Positions 23,886-35,275 are shown, counted from the first letter of the stretch. The stretch is DNA of 64,000 bases from Chinchilla lanigera (GCF_000276665.1 NW_004955474.1:11915410-11979409); one strand, 5' to 3'. The notes: generated by a model from the letters alone, not told the origin. Numbers and translations are program-made.

Positions 23886-24525
23886 TACCAAAGGGCTAGA
23901 GGGGAATAAAATGATGGAGTGTCAATCAGTAGCAAAATTCAGTCTTTCTGAGACCCAGAATCCAGACAGCTGGAAAATAACAATTTGGTGAAGAGAAAAA
24001 TAGAAGTAGATCTCTGGGAATCAGGAACTGACAAGAAAATTAGAAACGACAGAGAAGTTGAAAAAGCAGACTACAATGCAGAGAAAAGAATGAAGTAGTC
24101 TGAAAGCATACTCTGGGTCCAAGGAAGTGGAACCTGTCTCCACAGACAGGTAAGACCCCAGGGTTAGGAACTCCAGAGAGAAACAACAGGTTGGGCTGGC
24201 AGCGTTAGCCTCAAGAAAAGTTAACAGCTCTTGTAAGATGCAGAAACAGCATGAAGTTTTACTCAGAGGTGACTCCTGCCACATACCAGGTGACAGCTGG
24301 AGAAGAAATTCAGCAAAGTGCTGCCATATTACTATAGAGCGTTTAATCAGGCTCCATTTGGGGAATGGGTTGATTATTTAAAATGGAGACTCAGAATGAT
24401 GAAAAAATAACTTCACTTCAGGGTTCCCACTATAATCCTCCCACAGTGACTGGGTGAGAGATGGCCATGGGAGAGTCATGGGGAGGGTATAGGCTAGACA
24501 TAGACATCCTGATAAGTTTAACTTA
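23886..24525. other. No recognisable feature
   Basis: No convincing open frame, RNA gene or repeat end was found. Purine-rich stretches only. Confidence 0.45.
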
Positions 24526-25204
24526 GCCCATAAAGCATGCTTAAGTAAATCCAAAAGAATAAAAAATATCCTATGTATATCATTAGATCATAATGCAATG
24601 AAATTAGAAATCAATGGCAAAGGAAACCATAAAAATTATGCAAATACATAGAAATGTAATAATATCCTCTTGAATAATCAATGAGTCACAGAAGAAGTCA
24701 AGGAAAAAATTAGGCAGTTCTTTGAATCAAATAAAAATGCCACTATAATGTACCAAAACTTATGAGACACAATGAAAACAGTCATAAGAGGGACGTTTAC
24801 AGCTGCAAATGTCCACATTAGAAAAACAGAACAACCCTAAATACATAACTTGATGCATCTCAAAGTTCTAGAAAAACAAGAATAATCCAAATCCAAAGCT
24901 AGTACAAGAAAGGAAATTATAAAGATCAAAGAAGAAATCAGTGAAATTGAGACTAAAAAATAATATAATAAAGAATCAATGAACTGAAGAGATGGTTCTT
25001 TGAAAGAATAAACAAAATAGATAAACCCCTAGTCAACCTTACCAAGAAAAGGAAAAAAAGACATAAATAAACGCAAATAGAAATGCAAAGTTATCACTGA
25101 AATCCTAATCATCAGTAACTAATTTGTGAACCTGTAATCTAATAAATTAGAATTCAGAAGAAATGGATAGAGATGAGGAAAAAAAGAGAGAAATCAAGAT
25201 ATAA

Positions 25205-25390
25205 CATGTGCAGCAAATCATGGAGGCACATGCCGGTAATCCTAGCACTCCAGAGGCTGAGGCAGGTGGATACCCGTGGGTTCAAGGCCAGCCTTGGTTA
25301 CATAGTGAGTTCAAGGCCAAACTGAACTAATAGAAAGACCCTGTCTCAAAAACAAAAACAAATACATATAGATATATATAGATAGATATA
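25205..25390 (+). mobile_element. B1-type SINE with (GATA)-like tail
   Basis: gcagcaaatcatggaggcac ... gagttcaaggccaaactgaa ... gaccctgtctcaaaaac, then an atagatatatatagatagat tail. Confidence 0.85.
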
Positions 25391-27869
25391 AATTCCTTAT
25401 GATTAATGTGATCATTATGTATATCTAAACTATAGCAATAAACTTTATTTAAAAATTCAAACTAAGGCTTTATTTAAAAGTGTGAATAAATAAAGTTTAA
25501 CATTTTAAGTATATATGTATATCTATATATATATATAAAAGAAATGGATAGATTCCTAGGTACACAAGAATTACCAAAACCCTGAATAATCCTGTAACAG
25601 GTAATGAAATTGAAGCAGAAAAAAAACCTAGCAGTTATGAAAGGTCCAGGTCCCAGTGAATTCACCACTGAATTCTGCAAAAACTTTAGGAAAGATCTAA
25701 TACCAATATTCCCCAAATTCCTCAGTGAAATTGAGTAGGAAGGAGTACTTCCAAAGTCATTCCTGGAAGCTAGCATTACCCCGATTCCAAAACCAGATAA
25801 AGATTCAACCAAAAGAGAGACCTACAGGCAAATCTCTTTAATAAACATAGATGCAAGAATCTCGAACAAATACTGGCAGACAATGCAACAAATCATCGAA
25901 AAGATCATACATTTTGACCAAGTAGGAATCATCCCAGGCATACAGAGATGATTCAACATGTGCAAATAATATATCACCTAAACAGAAGCAAGAACAAAAA
26001 TAACATGATCAATAGATGCAACAATCCAACACCCATTCATGATAAAAAATACTGAAGAAAATAGGTATAGTATGACCTTTTCTCAATCTCATAAAAGCCA
26101 CTCATGACAAATCTACTACCAACTGAAGACGTTTCCTCTACAATCAGGACTAAGAAAAAGATTTCCATCCTTACCACTCTTGTTCAACTTGAAACTTAGA
26201 ATAACCAGGCAAGAAAAACAAATAAAAGGTTTACATATCAGAAAGGAATAAGTCAAAGGATCCTTATTCACAGACAGTATGATCTTTTACAAAGAACACC
26301 CCAAAATATTCCACCAAAAGAACTAATAAACAAATTCAGCAAGGTACCAGAATACAAAAGCAGCTCACAAAAATCAGTAGTATTCCTGTAGACCAACAAT
26401 AAACCCACTATGAAAGAAATTAAGAAAATACCAGCAAAATGCCTCAAGAAAATTAAGTACTTAGGAGTAAACCTATCAAAGGAAGTGAAAGACCTCTATA
26501 ATGACAACTAAAGTATTTTGAAAAAGGAGATTGAAGAGGACACCAGAAAATGAAAATATATCCCCTGTTTTTGGAAACACAGAACCAATATTTTCAAAAT
26601 GGCCATACTTCCAAAACTGCTATACAGATTTAATACACTCCTAATCAAAATACTGTACCTACAGCATTCCTCACAGAACTAGAAAAAACAATCCTAAAAT
26701 TCATATGTAACTGCATGAGACCCAGAATAGCAAAAGCATTGCTGGGCCACAAGGGCAAAGCAGGAAGTGTCAGAATGCCAGACTTAAAATTACACTTTAA
26801 AGCTGTAGTGAAAAATAGCACGGTATTGGCAACACACACACTGATCAATGGAATAGAGTAGGGGATGCAGAAGCAACTCTTGGCACATTGAGCTATCTAA
26901 TCCTTCATAAATGGGCCAAAAACATATTCTGGGAGAAAACCTCTTTAACAAATGGTGCCGGGAAAACTGGCTATGACATGCAGAAAACTGAATTTAGACC
27001 CATAGATCTCACCATGTACTAAACTAACACAAAATGGATCAAAGATCTAAATGTTAAAACAGAAACAATCTGCCTAAAGATAAAATAGGTAAAACTCTTG
27101 AAGACATAAGCAGAGACAAGGATTTTCTGAATATAACTCCAATTACACAAGAAATAATACCAAGAATCAACAAGTGGCATCATATCAAATTATAAAGTTT
27201 CTGCACAGTAGAGGAAATAAGTAAGAGTGAAGAGACAACCTATGGAATGGGAAATAACTGTGTCAGCTATTCCTCAGACAGGAGATTAATATCTAGAAGA
27301 TGTAAAGAACTCAGAAAATTAGAACCCCCCCCAAATAAAAGACCCAATCAAAAAATGGGCCAGTGAAATGAACAGACACTTCTCAGAAGTACAAATGGCC
27401 AATAAATACATGAAAAAATGTTAACATCTGACCATTTGAAAAATACAAATTAAATCAATATTGAGATTTCATCTCACTCCAGTAAGAATGGCTATAATCA
27501 AGAAATTAAATAGTAACAAATGCTGGTGAGCATGTGGGGAAAAATGAACCCTTCTACATTCTTGGTGGGAATGTAAACTAGTACAACCACTATGGAACTC
27601 ATAAAGATACCTCAAAAAACTAAAAGTAGAAATTGCATTCAAACCAGCTATTCTCCTAAATATCTTCCTGAAAGAGTGAAAGACATCATACTATGGTGAT
27701 GCATTGACACTCATGTTGATAGCAGCACAATTCATAATAGCTAAATAATGGACCAGGCCTACCTATCAGCAGATGAATGGATAGTTTTTATACACAATAG
27801 ATGCACGTTGAGTCTATAATATTAAGTGAACTAAATCAGACACACAAGCTTAAATATCACATGAATTTT

Positions 27870-28040
27870 TTCTTTCTTTCTTTTTTTTTTAAATTTCTTT
27901 TTGAGACAGGGTCTCCCTGTGCAATTCAGGCTGGTCTTGAGCTCACTCTGTAGCCCAGGCTGGCCTCGAACTCAAAAGGATCCTCCTGCCTCAGCCTCTA
28001 GAGTGCTGGGATTACAGGAGTGGACCACCATACGCGGCTG
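27870..28040 (-). mobile_element. B1-type SINE, reverse
   Basis: tctttttgagacagggtctc ... tagcccaggctggcctcgaa ... ctgggattacaggagtggac. Inserted in the 3' part of L1 copy D. Confidence 0.9.
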
Positions 28041-28467
28041 CATGGTTTTTCTTATATGAGAAACCCAAAATATAAAGAGCAAAATAAAAGATAATAGGAG
28101 GAACTAGGGAATAGATCTTTTGCAGATGGGAAGGGGACCAAGAAATGGAGGGAGGAGGAAAGGAGGTAAAGGGGATGGACAAAGATTTAAGATGTGTTAT
28201 GTTCATGTACCAAGTCGCTAGGAGGAATGTGATCACTATACACTACAAACATGTACTAATAAAAATTGAAAAAAATGATGAAAATATATAAAAGAATTGG
28301 AAAGTGTATGGCAAAAAATGAAAAAAGGGTTGCAGTTGTAAGGCAATGCTGAGCCCTCATTGTAATACCTAGTACAGCCCTCCCTTCCCACAATAAATCT
28401 CCCGTTTGACTAAGCCATTTAACTATCTGCTTAATTATGTGGCTGTCTTTGCGTGTGTGTGTTGGTT

Positions 28468-28545
28468 TTTGGTTTTTTTTGAGACAGGGTATCGCTATGT
28501 AATCAGGCTGGCCTTGAACTCACAGAGATCCATCTGCCTCAGCAT
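28468..28545 (-). mobile_element. Truncated B1-type SINE, reverse
   Basis: ttttgagacagggtatcgct ... ccttgaactcacagagatcc ... gcctcagc. The left arm is missing. Confidence 0.8.
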
Positions 28546-29033
28546 AAACTGTTATGCACGCTAAGGTATTGTTTAGAAGACCTACAAGCTCACTCCCAGA
28601 AGTGAACCAGTCCTGCCTTATTATACAATTACGTTCACAGCGGTTCCCATGTCATAAGAATCTGGACACCTGGGAAGGTAGGAGGCCTAAACCTATTCGT
28701 TTGTTTTTTAATTGGGGCCTGTTTGCAAACAAGGTCACAGAACTGTAGTAGAGCAAGGTTTTATTTTTAAAATGGCACTTTTCACACATCCAGAATGTCT
28801 GCGTGTCTGGCACCTCATCCAAGCTAACCCTGGACTTACGCAGCTGTTTTAGCTGCAGTTTTGCAATCGCGACGGGCCTGTCACCAGCACCCTCGTCCGC
28901 AGGCAGCGCTCCTACCACGCAGCGGCACGGGTGGAAAAAGCAGCCGCAGCGGCAGCGCCCTCGGAACCAACGCGCCGGCGCGGCCGGGCTCGGGGACAGC
29001 GTGGCTCGGCGCACCGGGGGCGGGGCGTGAGGC

Positions 29034-29169
29034 NNNNNNNNNNNNNNNNNNNNNNNNNNNNNNNNNNNNNNNNNNNNNNNNNNNNNNNNNNNNNNNNNNN
29101 NNNNNNNNNNNNNNNNNNNNNNNNNNNNNNNNNNNNNNNNNNNNNNNNNNNNNNNNNNNNNNNNNNNNN
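29034..29169. other. Assembly gap (136 N)
   Basis: Run of 136 undetermined bases. It removes the start codon and first ~43 codons of PYURF and any nearby start sites. Failure in GC-rich promoter DNA is the likely cause. Confidence 0.99.
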
Positions 29170-29243
29170 GAGCCGCCGCCGCGCGCCTTCGACCCGGCGC
29201 TGCTGGAGTTCCTGGTGTGCCCGCTGTCCAAGAAGCCGCTGCG
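29170..29243 (+). CDS. PYURF: PYURF (PREY) exon 1, 3' part
   Basis: The exon emerges from the gap in frame (EPPPRAFDPALLEF, then LVCPLSKKPL) and ends at a good donor, ctgcg|gtgagg, with CG left for a split Arg codon completed by the A at 30330. PREY is a small mitochondrial protein of the Trm112-like/UPF0434 family. It acts as a chaperone for SAM-dependent methyltransferases needed for coenzyme Q synthesis and complex I assembly. The visible residues are the core of that fold, including the conserved LVCPxSKxPL stretch. The mitochondrial targeting sequence at the N-terminus is hidden in the gap. The human protein has 114 residues. Here 71 are visible, which leaves about 43 residues for the 136 N, so the size fits a normal protein. 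Confidence 0.93.
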
Positions 29244-30329
29244 GTGAGGGCCGGGCCGGGCCGGGCGTCCGCGGGCCTCCGGTCGCGGGCTGCGGGAGGA
29301 GCCCTGCGCCTGTGGGTTTGTCCTTGGCTGCGCCCGGGCGCTAAATAAGAAGCTGGTTCGGGTGAGCCCCCTCGCGGCCCCGGGGCTGGGCCGGGCCCGG
29401 ACGCGTGTACGTTGCTCAGAACCGCAGTGCTGTGTACGAGCAGGCGTAGCGCCGTGGAGACGAAGCGCAGGTCCAGAGCACGCAGGGCTCTAAGCCAGGG
29501 CGCTGAAATGTTGCGCGTCCGGAGTCTCGCCGGCGCCGCGGGGCGGGCGTTTGCGCGCTGCGCGTCGCCGAGCGGGGGCCGCCGGGTTTGCGGACGCCGC
29601 TCCCGCGTTTCACCTCGCCCTGCCGCTCTGCGGTTCCAAGCTAAACCGAACACTGACACCAGTAGCCCAGACCACATAAACAACAAAATGTTACCAGCGG
29701 TAACGCTGGGGTGATAAATGGCTAGCAGTTTTTATAGTATATTGTTATTTCTTTTTCTAGTTTTCCGCTATAACGAATATACGATCTAGTTTTCTTAAAT
29801 AGTGAAATTACCATTTGATTTACCGTATAGCAGTTGTAGAACTAGCTCATTGCTCTCTCACTGCAGCCCCACGTTTTCTCATTTCTGTCCTCTCTTTCTC
29901 AAGCTTTTAGTTTGCATATTTTGATTTTTCACTGGTTTCCTTGTAATGGATGAGTTCAGTTTATTTACTGTGAAAGGAAGAAGTTGAATTTTTAGTTTTT
30001 GTTCCAATAGTAAACCAACTGGGATGATTTTGGGGTTGACTATAATGGTAAAGATGTGTTTGGATAGAAGGGAGATCTGATTGGTATGAAACAAAATAGA
30101 CATAATTTGGGAATAAAGTGAATAAGATAACCTGAGGTAATGATGCCATGGGAACAATTATAGGAGAATCCCCTTAGAGAAATGGTTGAATTGGCTATTG
30201 CTGCTTTTAAATTGACTGTTCTGGAATTAACTTTATTTGGAGAATTGGATACATGGTGTCTTGTATTGGCCATCGAGGTCTTGCAAGCATTTTGTTTCTC
30301 ACAATTCCTTTTTCTCTCCCCGCCCCCAG
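29244..30329 (+). other. PYURF/PIGY intron 1
   Basis: Bounded by gtgagg (29244) and ccccgcccccag (ends 30329). The first ~400 bp are CpG-rich, the rest AT-rich and nearly repeat-free. The antisense and sense frames through the GC-rich part are chance. Confidence 0.88.
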
Positions 30330-30471
30330 ATATGAAGCATCCACAAACGAACTGATCAATGAAGAGTTGGGAATAGCTTATCCAATCGTTAATGGGATTC
30401 CTTACATGATACCACAAGCAGCTAGAACCACACATCCACATAAGAAGCAAGAAGAAACAGAGCAGCACTGA
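30330..30471 (+). CDS. PYURF: PYURF (PREY) exon 2 with stop codon
   Basis: After acceptor cag the frame continues YEASTNELINEELGIAYPIV, with NGIPYMIPQAAR near the end, and stops at TGA 30469-30471: 46 complete codons. NELINEELGIAYPI and the GIP-MIP pair are the typical UPF0434/Trm112-like C-terminal half. No frameshift or internal stop. The last ~15 residues are charged (HKKQEETEQH) and more variable in the family. The stop lies only 87 nt before the PIGY start in the same exon, the known bicistronic layout in which PREY is the upstream frame of the PIGY mRNA. Confidence 0.96.
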
Positions 30472-30558
30472 GTCATCATTTTAAAAAAACACAGCTTCAT
30501 TTTCTTACTACCATATACACTATAAAACACGGCGGCGGGTAGTGAGTTGGGAGGAAGA

Positions 30559-30774
30559 ATGTTTCTGTCTCTGCCTACGCTGACTGTGCTCATTCCACTG
30601 ATCTCCTTAGCGGGACTATTCTACTCGGCCTCGGTGGAGGAGGACTTCCCGCAGGGCTGCACGAGCACAGCCAGCCTTTGCTTTTACAGTCTGCTCTTGC
30701 CCATCACCATTCCAGTCTATGTGTTCTTCCACCTCTGGACCTGGATGGGTATTAAGCTCTTTAGGCATAATTAA
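30559..30774 (+). CDS. PIGY: PIGY, GPI-GlcNAc transferase subunit Y
   Basis: Complete 71-codon frame, same length as human PIG-Y, starting MFLSLPTLTVLIPLISLAGL and ending KLFRHN. I chose the ATG at 30559 because the family begins MFLSLP. The upstream in-frame TTG at 30547 is not a plausible start. The ATG has A at -3. PIG-Y is the smallest subunit of GPI-N-acetylglucosaminyltransferase (PIG-A, -C, -H, -P, -Q, -Y, DPM2), which moves GlcNAc from UDP-GlcNAc to phosphatidylinositol on the cytosolic face of the ER; PIG-Y binds and stimulates PIG-A. Two hydrophobic spans are visible, about residues 4-23 and 45-65, separated by a short loop with two cysteines. Translation must follow termination of PREY, by reinitiation or leaky scanning. 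Confidence 0.98.
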   Translation: MFLSLPTLTVLIPLISLAGLFYSASVEEDFPQGCTSTASLCFYSLLLPITIPVYVFFHLWTWMGIKLFRHN

Positions 30775-30980
30775 CGCAGCCACAGCCAGGATGTGGTCCT
30801 AAGCACCTGTGTCTGAAAGCTCAGCGAGGTGGAAATACTGGAGACCCATTTAGTTTGGAGGAAAGTTGCTTAGCCTTGTTTAACTCAAGTTTAGGACTAA
30901 GAGGTTTAAGCTGCAGAAGCTTTGATTGTGCTTCTGTTCTGCCCTTTTTGAAGATTCTGACTGTTGTATCAGAGAAACAC

Positions 30981-30986
30981 AATAAA
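30981..30986 (+). terminator. Poly(A) signal AATAAA of PYURF/PIGY mRNA
   Basis: AATAAA about 207 nt after the PIGY stop. It is the first canonical signal and lies just before a SINE insertion, so the mRNA should end near 31000. Confidence 0.8.
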
Positions 30987-31028
30987 ATGTGATGGAGATA
31001 ACACCTTTAATCATCTTCTGTTTTTCTT

Positions 31029-31132
31029 TTTTTTGTTGTTTTGTTTGTTTGTTTTTTCCGGTACCGGGAATCAAACTCACAACCTTGCACTTGCCAGGCA
31101 GACGCTGTGCCACTGAGCTAAATCCCCAGCCC
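31029..31132 (-). mobile_element. ID-like SINE with target site duplication
   Basis: Reverse ID-like SINE (tccggtaccgggaatcaaac ... ctgagctaaatccccagccc). The 18-bp direct repeat tcatcttctgtttttctt at 31011-31028 recurs with one change at 31133-31150. It landed immediately downstream of the PIGY poly(A) site. Confidence 0.92.
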
Positions 31133-31286
31133 TCATCGTCTGTTTTTCTTAGTCCATTCATCCAAAAGTTTAGTCATTTGTAATTTTGTTAGTTTAGCTT
31201 CAAGGTCAGTGGGAAAGCCATATAATTCAATCTCAAAAAATAGTTCTAGAGAACTGTATCAGAATATATCAGAACTATATCAATAT

Positions 31287-31375
31287 GGGGCTGGGGATTT
31301 AGCTCAGCGGCACAGCCCCTGCCTGGCAAGCCTGACGTCGTGAGTTCGATTCCCAGTACTGGAAAAACAAACAAA
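31287..31375 (+). mobile_element. ID-like SINE
   Basis: ggggctggggatttagctca ... gagttcgattcccagtactgg with an (AAAC)-type tail. Confidence 0.92.
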
Positions 31376-31606
31376 TGAAGTACATCAATAGTTCTAGAGA
31401 AATGCATTTGAACTAGTGTGATTATAAAAGGAAATTTTCATGTATTTATAAAAATTCTGAGTTTATCATCATCTCTTTTATATCAGATGCTTCTATTAAT
31501 AAGCGATGACAGTTTTCCATAAAAAACCTAGTTTGCAGCTTTTCTTTTGTTCTGTCACAAGAGTATGGTACTAAGGAAAAATGTGAAAACTAAATAAAAA
31601 ATTTAG

Positions 31607-31710
31607 AGGCTAAGCCGGTGGTGATGGCTCAGTTGTAGAGAGCTTGCCTAGTACTTTTACAAGGCCTAGCTTGGGTTGATCCCTTTGCAAAAAAAGAAAA
31701 AAACAAAAAA
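31607..31710 (+). mobile_element. Old ID-like SINE
   Basis: gccggtggtgatggctcagt ... tagcttgggttgatcccttt with an A-rich tail. Confidence 0.75.
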
Positions 31711-31956
31711 CAGTTTACAAGGCACTCAGTGCCCCAAATAGAATCAGTTCCAAGGAAAGTAACATGTTGGATGGGTGAGGGTAGGCAGGAATGGGAAGAC
31801 TTGCATGAAGCTGATTATGGTCCTGTGGAGCTTAGAGCCATGTTTTGAAGCACATTCAGGTGTTAACAGCCTTAGATCTACCAAGCACTAATGAAGGCCA
31901 GATCCTTGATGTTCTAGAACTTTGAAGTGATTGAGCATAGTACAGTAACCATTTCT

Positions 31957-32107
31957 TTTTTAGTTTTTTGAGATAGGATCTTGCTATGTAGTTCAGGCTG
32001 ACCTTGAAATCACTCTGTACCCCACGCTGGCCTCAAACTTGAAATGATCCTTCTGCCTTAGCTTCCTGAGTGCTGGGATTACAAGCATGTGCTACCACAT
32101 CTGGCTG
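31957..32107 (-). mobile_element. B1-type SINE, reverse
   Basis: ttttttgagataggatcttg ... gtgctgggattacaagcatg ... catctggct. Confidence 0.88.
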
Positions 32108-32190
32108 GCACAGTAATGATTTTTGAAGTATAACATAAATGTCTCAGTAGTCAACCTAGAGACACCTAAGTATTGAATATAAATTTAATT

Positions 32191-32216
32191 TGTGTGTGTG
32201 TGTGTGTGTGTGTGTG
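32191..32216 (+). repeat. (GT)n microsatellite
   Basis: Run of about 13 GT units. Confidence 0.95.
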
Positions 32217-33165
32217 AACACATGGAACATGCATGCCTGGGATCTGACCAAGCAGTCTACTAGAGCTGTATCTCAGCCCAAGACTTGATTCACTTATTAA
32301 CATCTTAAAGTAGTTTAATAGAAGATTTAGATTCTTTCCCATCAAGAGAAAATTAAAACATGTGAGATGTGCTTTCTGTTGCCTTAAATTCAATATATAC
32401 TAATAGTAAATTCATATTTTAAAGTTACTATGGCAAGATAATAACCTAGAGGAATGATAGAGTACCCAGTAATTTCCTGAAGAGGAATTGTTTTTAAGTT
32501 ACCCTAAGTCCACAGTTAACTAATTGCAAACTGTGGTCTGTACATGGTTTTATTAATAAGCACTGTATTCTGAGAGTCAATTTCATCTTTTAGAATTTAA
32601 CCAGTTAATACTTTAGAGGAAGTTTACAATACATTCCTGAGGAAGTTTAGTATTTAACTCTTTTCTCTCACTAATAGAATCTAGTTAGCAATCACTTGTC
32701 AGAACTATACAGGTATAATTCAAGGCATGTCACACGTAGTCATCTTAATCTTGTAACCTGAGGGATAGCACCCCCACCTCATCCTTATGGGGAGAGGGAG
32801 ACAAAACCAGTACCCTATACTAAAAAAGTGTCCCACCACTGACCTACACCCCTCTTTCTTACTTGCCTTGGCCTCCCAAGTAGCTGGAGTTACAGGTGTG
32901 CCTGCCCTGTTCAGATGAGATGAAGAATAGAGAGATTGATTCACCCAGCAAAAGCTGGACTAAAATGCAACCACCCCTGGTTTCAGTCTTTTATCTCTGC
33001 AATATGCCTCTTCATTTTGAGTTAACTATAAGAAAAATAGAATTAGGAACCAAAATGCTTAGATTCTAATTCTTACTCAAGACAGGACTAGGTAAGTGCT
33101 GTTCATTTTCTAAAATACCATGTGCTTTAGCTAGCAGAAATAATTTCTGATGTTCTATAAGACAA
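32217..33165. other. Intergenic, no gene; weak reverse SINE remnant at about 32805-32920
   Basis: The only visible structure is cttgcctcccaagtagctgg-like text near 32868 (ttggcctcccaagtagctgg ... acaggtgtgcctg), an old reverse 7SL-type SINE remnant. Confidence 0.5.
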
Positions 33166-33316
33166 TAGAGTGACTATAGTTCATGACTATTATATTTTAT
33201 AAAGAACTAGAAGAGGAATCTGAAGCAACCCAACACAGATGTTTGAGAGGAAAATGTTAATTACCCTATTTTTATCATACACTGTATACATGTATCAAAT
33301 TATCCCATACCCTACT
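33166..33316 (+). mobile_element. Old LINE-1 3' end
   Basis: gtgactatagttcatgactat ... aatgttaattaccctatttt ... tatacatgtatcaaattatcc is the typical L1M 3' UTR. Confidence 0.65.
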
Positions 33317-34187
33317 GTTATGGTTTGTATCTGGGTGTCCCGCCAAAGCCTTATGTGGTTATGGGGCTGGCTTTTGATCATCTAAAAAAAACTGCAAGGA
33401 GGGAGCAAAACAGGCCTAAGAGAGAAGTCATGAAAGCTATAACCACCAAAAGTGCCACAGGGGTGGACTCATGCAAGCCCTTTGGAGCTCACAATGTGCC
33501 ACAGACTGTTTCAGATGCTGGTCATGTAACTACAGGACATAACGTTAGCCCTGCTGGATTTTGGACTTGGTTTGGTCCCAATGCTCTGTGTCCCCGTTTG
33601 TACCTTTTGGAATGGTACTGCTTATTTTGTGCCATTAAATGTTAAAAGTGTTTAACTTTTCATTGGTGGGGGGGGTCACAGCTAAGAGAGTTTGTCTTAC
33701 ATTTTGGGGGAGACTTGGGACTTAGACTTTTCAGCAATGCTGCAACTGTTAGGACTTTGGCAACTCTTGCAGATGGACTAATTGCTGTTTATATAAAGAG
33801 ATAAACATGAGTCTTTGGGGGGCCGAGGGTGGAATGTTATGGTTTGTATCTGGGTGTCCCCCCAAAGCCTCATGTGGTCATGGGGCAGGCTTTTAGGGTT
33901 TGATTATGGGTGTGAGAGCTGCGCCCGCCCTGGGGTGGATAGTTTACATATGTAAGGGAGAAAGAGAGGGTACTTCTGGCTATTTCCTCCCTTGTGTGTG
34001 TGTTTGTTGCTTTTGCTGTGTTCAGACACCATGAGCTGTAACTCTCTACCATGTGCCACTCTGCCTTATAATCTGCCAAGTACAGACTAAAACCTCCACA
34101 AACTGTAAGCAAAACAAACCTTTCCTTCCTTAATTTTGGGCGTCAGGTATTTTGTCCCAACAACAACAACAAAAGTAACCAAGACAC
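33317..34187 (+). mobile_element. MaLR (ERVL-MaLR) element: LTR remnant, internal piece, 3' LTR
   Basis: ttatggtttgtatctgggtgtc occurs at 33319 and again at 33838, marking the starts of the 5' LTR remnant and the 3' LTR. The 5' LTR is cut short after about 60 bp. The piece between ends ggccgagggtggaatg, typical of the MaLR internal 3' end. The 3' LTR runs to aggtattttgtcccaacaac near 34165 and includes the aaacaaacctttcc poly(A) region. The 106-codon open frame at 33325-33645 crosses LTR and internal sequence and is not a recognised protein. Confidence 0.78.
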
Positions 34188-34221
34188 CTACACATATGGA
34201 TAATTATGTGTTAATTTAGAA

Positions 34222-34402
34222 AACTAAGCCAGGTGTGGTGGCACATGCTTGTAATCCTAGCACTCAGGAGGCTGAGGCAGGAGGATTCCCACAAGTTTGA
34301 GGTCAGCCTGGGCTACCTGAGGGTCAGCCTGAGTTCAAGGGCAGCCTGCACTACAAAGCAAGATCCTGTCTCAAAAAAACAAAAAGAAAAAAAAAAAAAA
34401 CC
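34222..34402 (+). mobile_element. B1-type SINE
   Basis: agccaggtgtggtggcacat ... ctgaggcaggaggattccc ... aagatcctgtctcaaaaaaac, with an extended internal duplication. Confidence 0.9.
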
Positions 34403-35270
34403 CACACCACTTTATTCTAATGCTTTACCTGCTTCTATTGCCTGTTTTTGTTTTGTTTTATTATTTTTTATCTCTTGTCTAAATAGTAAACTCTTACTCA
34501 ACATTTTTTATCTAATGCTTAAAAGGACGTGGGCAACTATTTCCTGAGTGAATGCGCAAATAAGCTTTATAACTTTAACCAAGTTAGTTAACATCTTGGG
34601 TCCTTATCTTGAGGGCTAGAAGTCCTTCCTCTCTTATAAAATTAAATTTCACATGAAGAAGAACTTTGTAAGAGCTCCACAATTGTGACGTATTCTAGAA
34701 TGACCCTGCAGTGTCAGGAGCTCTGCAGACCTGCTCTGCAGTGAAACAAGCCCAACTGGCAAAATTGTCTTAAAAATCTCACAGAATTGTCCCAAGGGCT
34801 TAGAGCAACTGGAACACTTAAGAGAATCTAGTAAAAGTTGGTAAGAAGGAGGAGTCTGAACAACCAATCATCTCTTCTCCCTGCTGGAGCTCAGAGAAGT
34901 GGCCACTTCAGAAGAAAGTAGCTGTGAACATAGGACTGACTTTTCTCCAGCCCTCAGGTGAAGGTGATGGTATCTTCTGGGAAGTGCAAGCCCCTAGATA
35001 GTTACGGTAATTGTAAAAAATTAGGAGAAATGCTTATTTATTCTCCTGAACTGATCTGCAAAGTGAATGTAGAAAATACTATGTAATTATATCTGGAAAA
35101 TGTGACACATGTAACACACTTGCTATTGACAGTATGTCGGAAGTGAACAAGCAAAACGTACTTGGAGGAAAGAAATAACAAATGGCAATTTGAAGTCACA
35201 AGAACACATGAAGAGAACGAGAAAATTAATATAACCAATGCTATAAATATATACTTGCTATCCTTTCTTT
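34403..35270. other. Intergenic, no recognisable feature
   Basis: Open frames here are short and without family hallmarks. Confidence 0.5.
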
Positions 35271-35275
35271 TTCTT

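Larger units (their letters stand above)
24526..28285 (+). mobile_element. LINE-1 (copy D), ORF2 to 3' end
   Basis: Begins in the end of the endonuclease (catlike tcattagatcataatgcaatg, [12 protein letters not shown]). It runs through RT (cccagtgaattcaccactgaa; catalytic motif read as F-T-D-S near 26270 instead of FADD, so inactive) to a 3' UTR ending ctaggaggaatgtgatcact ... acatgtactaataaaaattg. Two B1 SINEs are nested. Confidence 0.88.
28850..29640. promoter_or_regulatory. CpG island, promoter of PYURF/PIGY, probably shared with HERC3
   Basis: Abrupt change from AT-rich repeats to dense CpG sequence, with a consensus GC box (ggggcggggc, 29017-29026) just before the gap. PYURF exon 1 lies in it on the + strand. 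In human the same kind of island drives PYURF/PIGY one way and HERC3 the other. HERC3 5' exons are noncoding and cannot be picked out here, so the second direction is inferred from synteny. Confidence 0.8.

Noticed and set aside
28652..29686. 344-codon minus-strand frame through the CpG island
   Set aside because: It crosses 136 N, has Pro/Ala/Arg-rich composition expected from GC-rich DNA, and runs opposite to PYURF exon 1.
30547..30558. Upstream in-frame TTG as the PIGY start
   Set aside because: TTG is not a normal mammalian start; the family begins at the ATG 12 bases later, giving the usual 71 residues.
33325..33645. 106-codon frame starting MYLGVPPKPYVVM
   Set aside because: Begins inside a MaLR LTR remnant and continues into internal sequence; repeat-derived.
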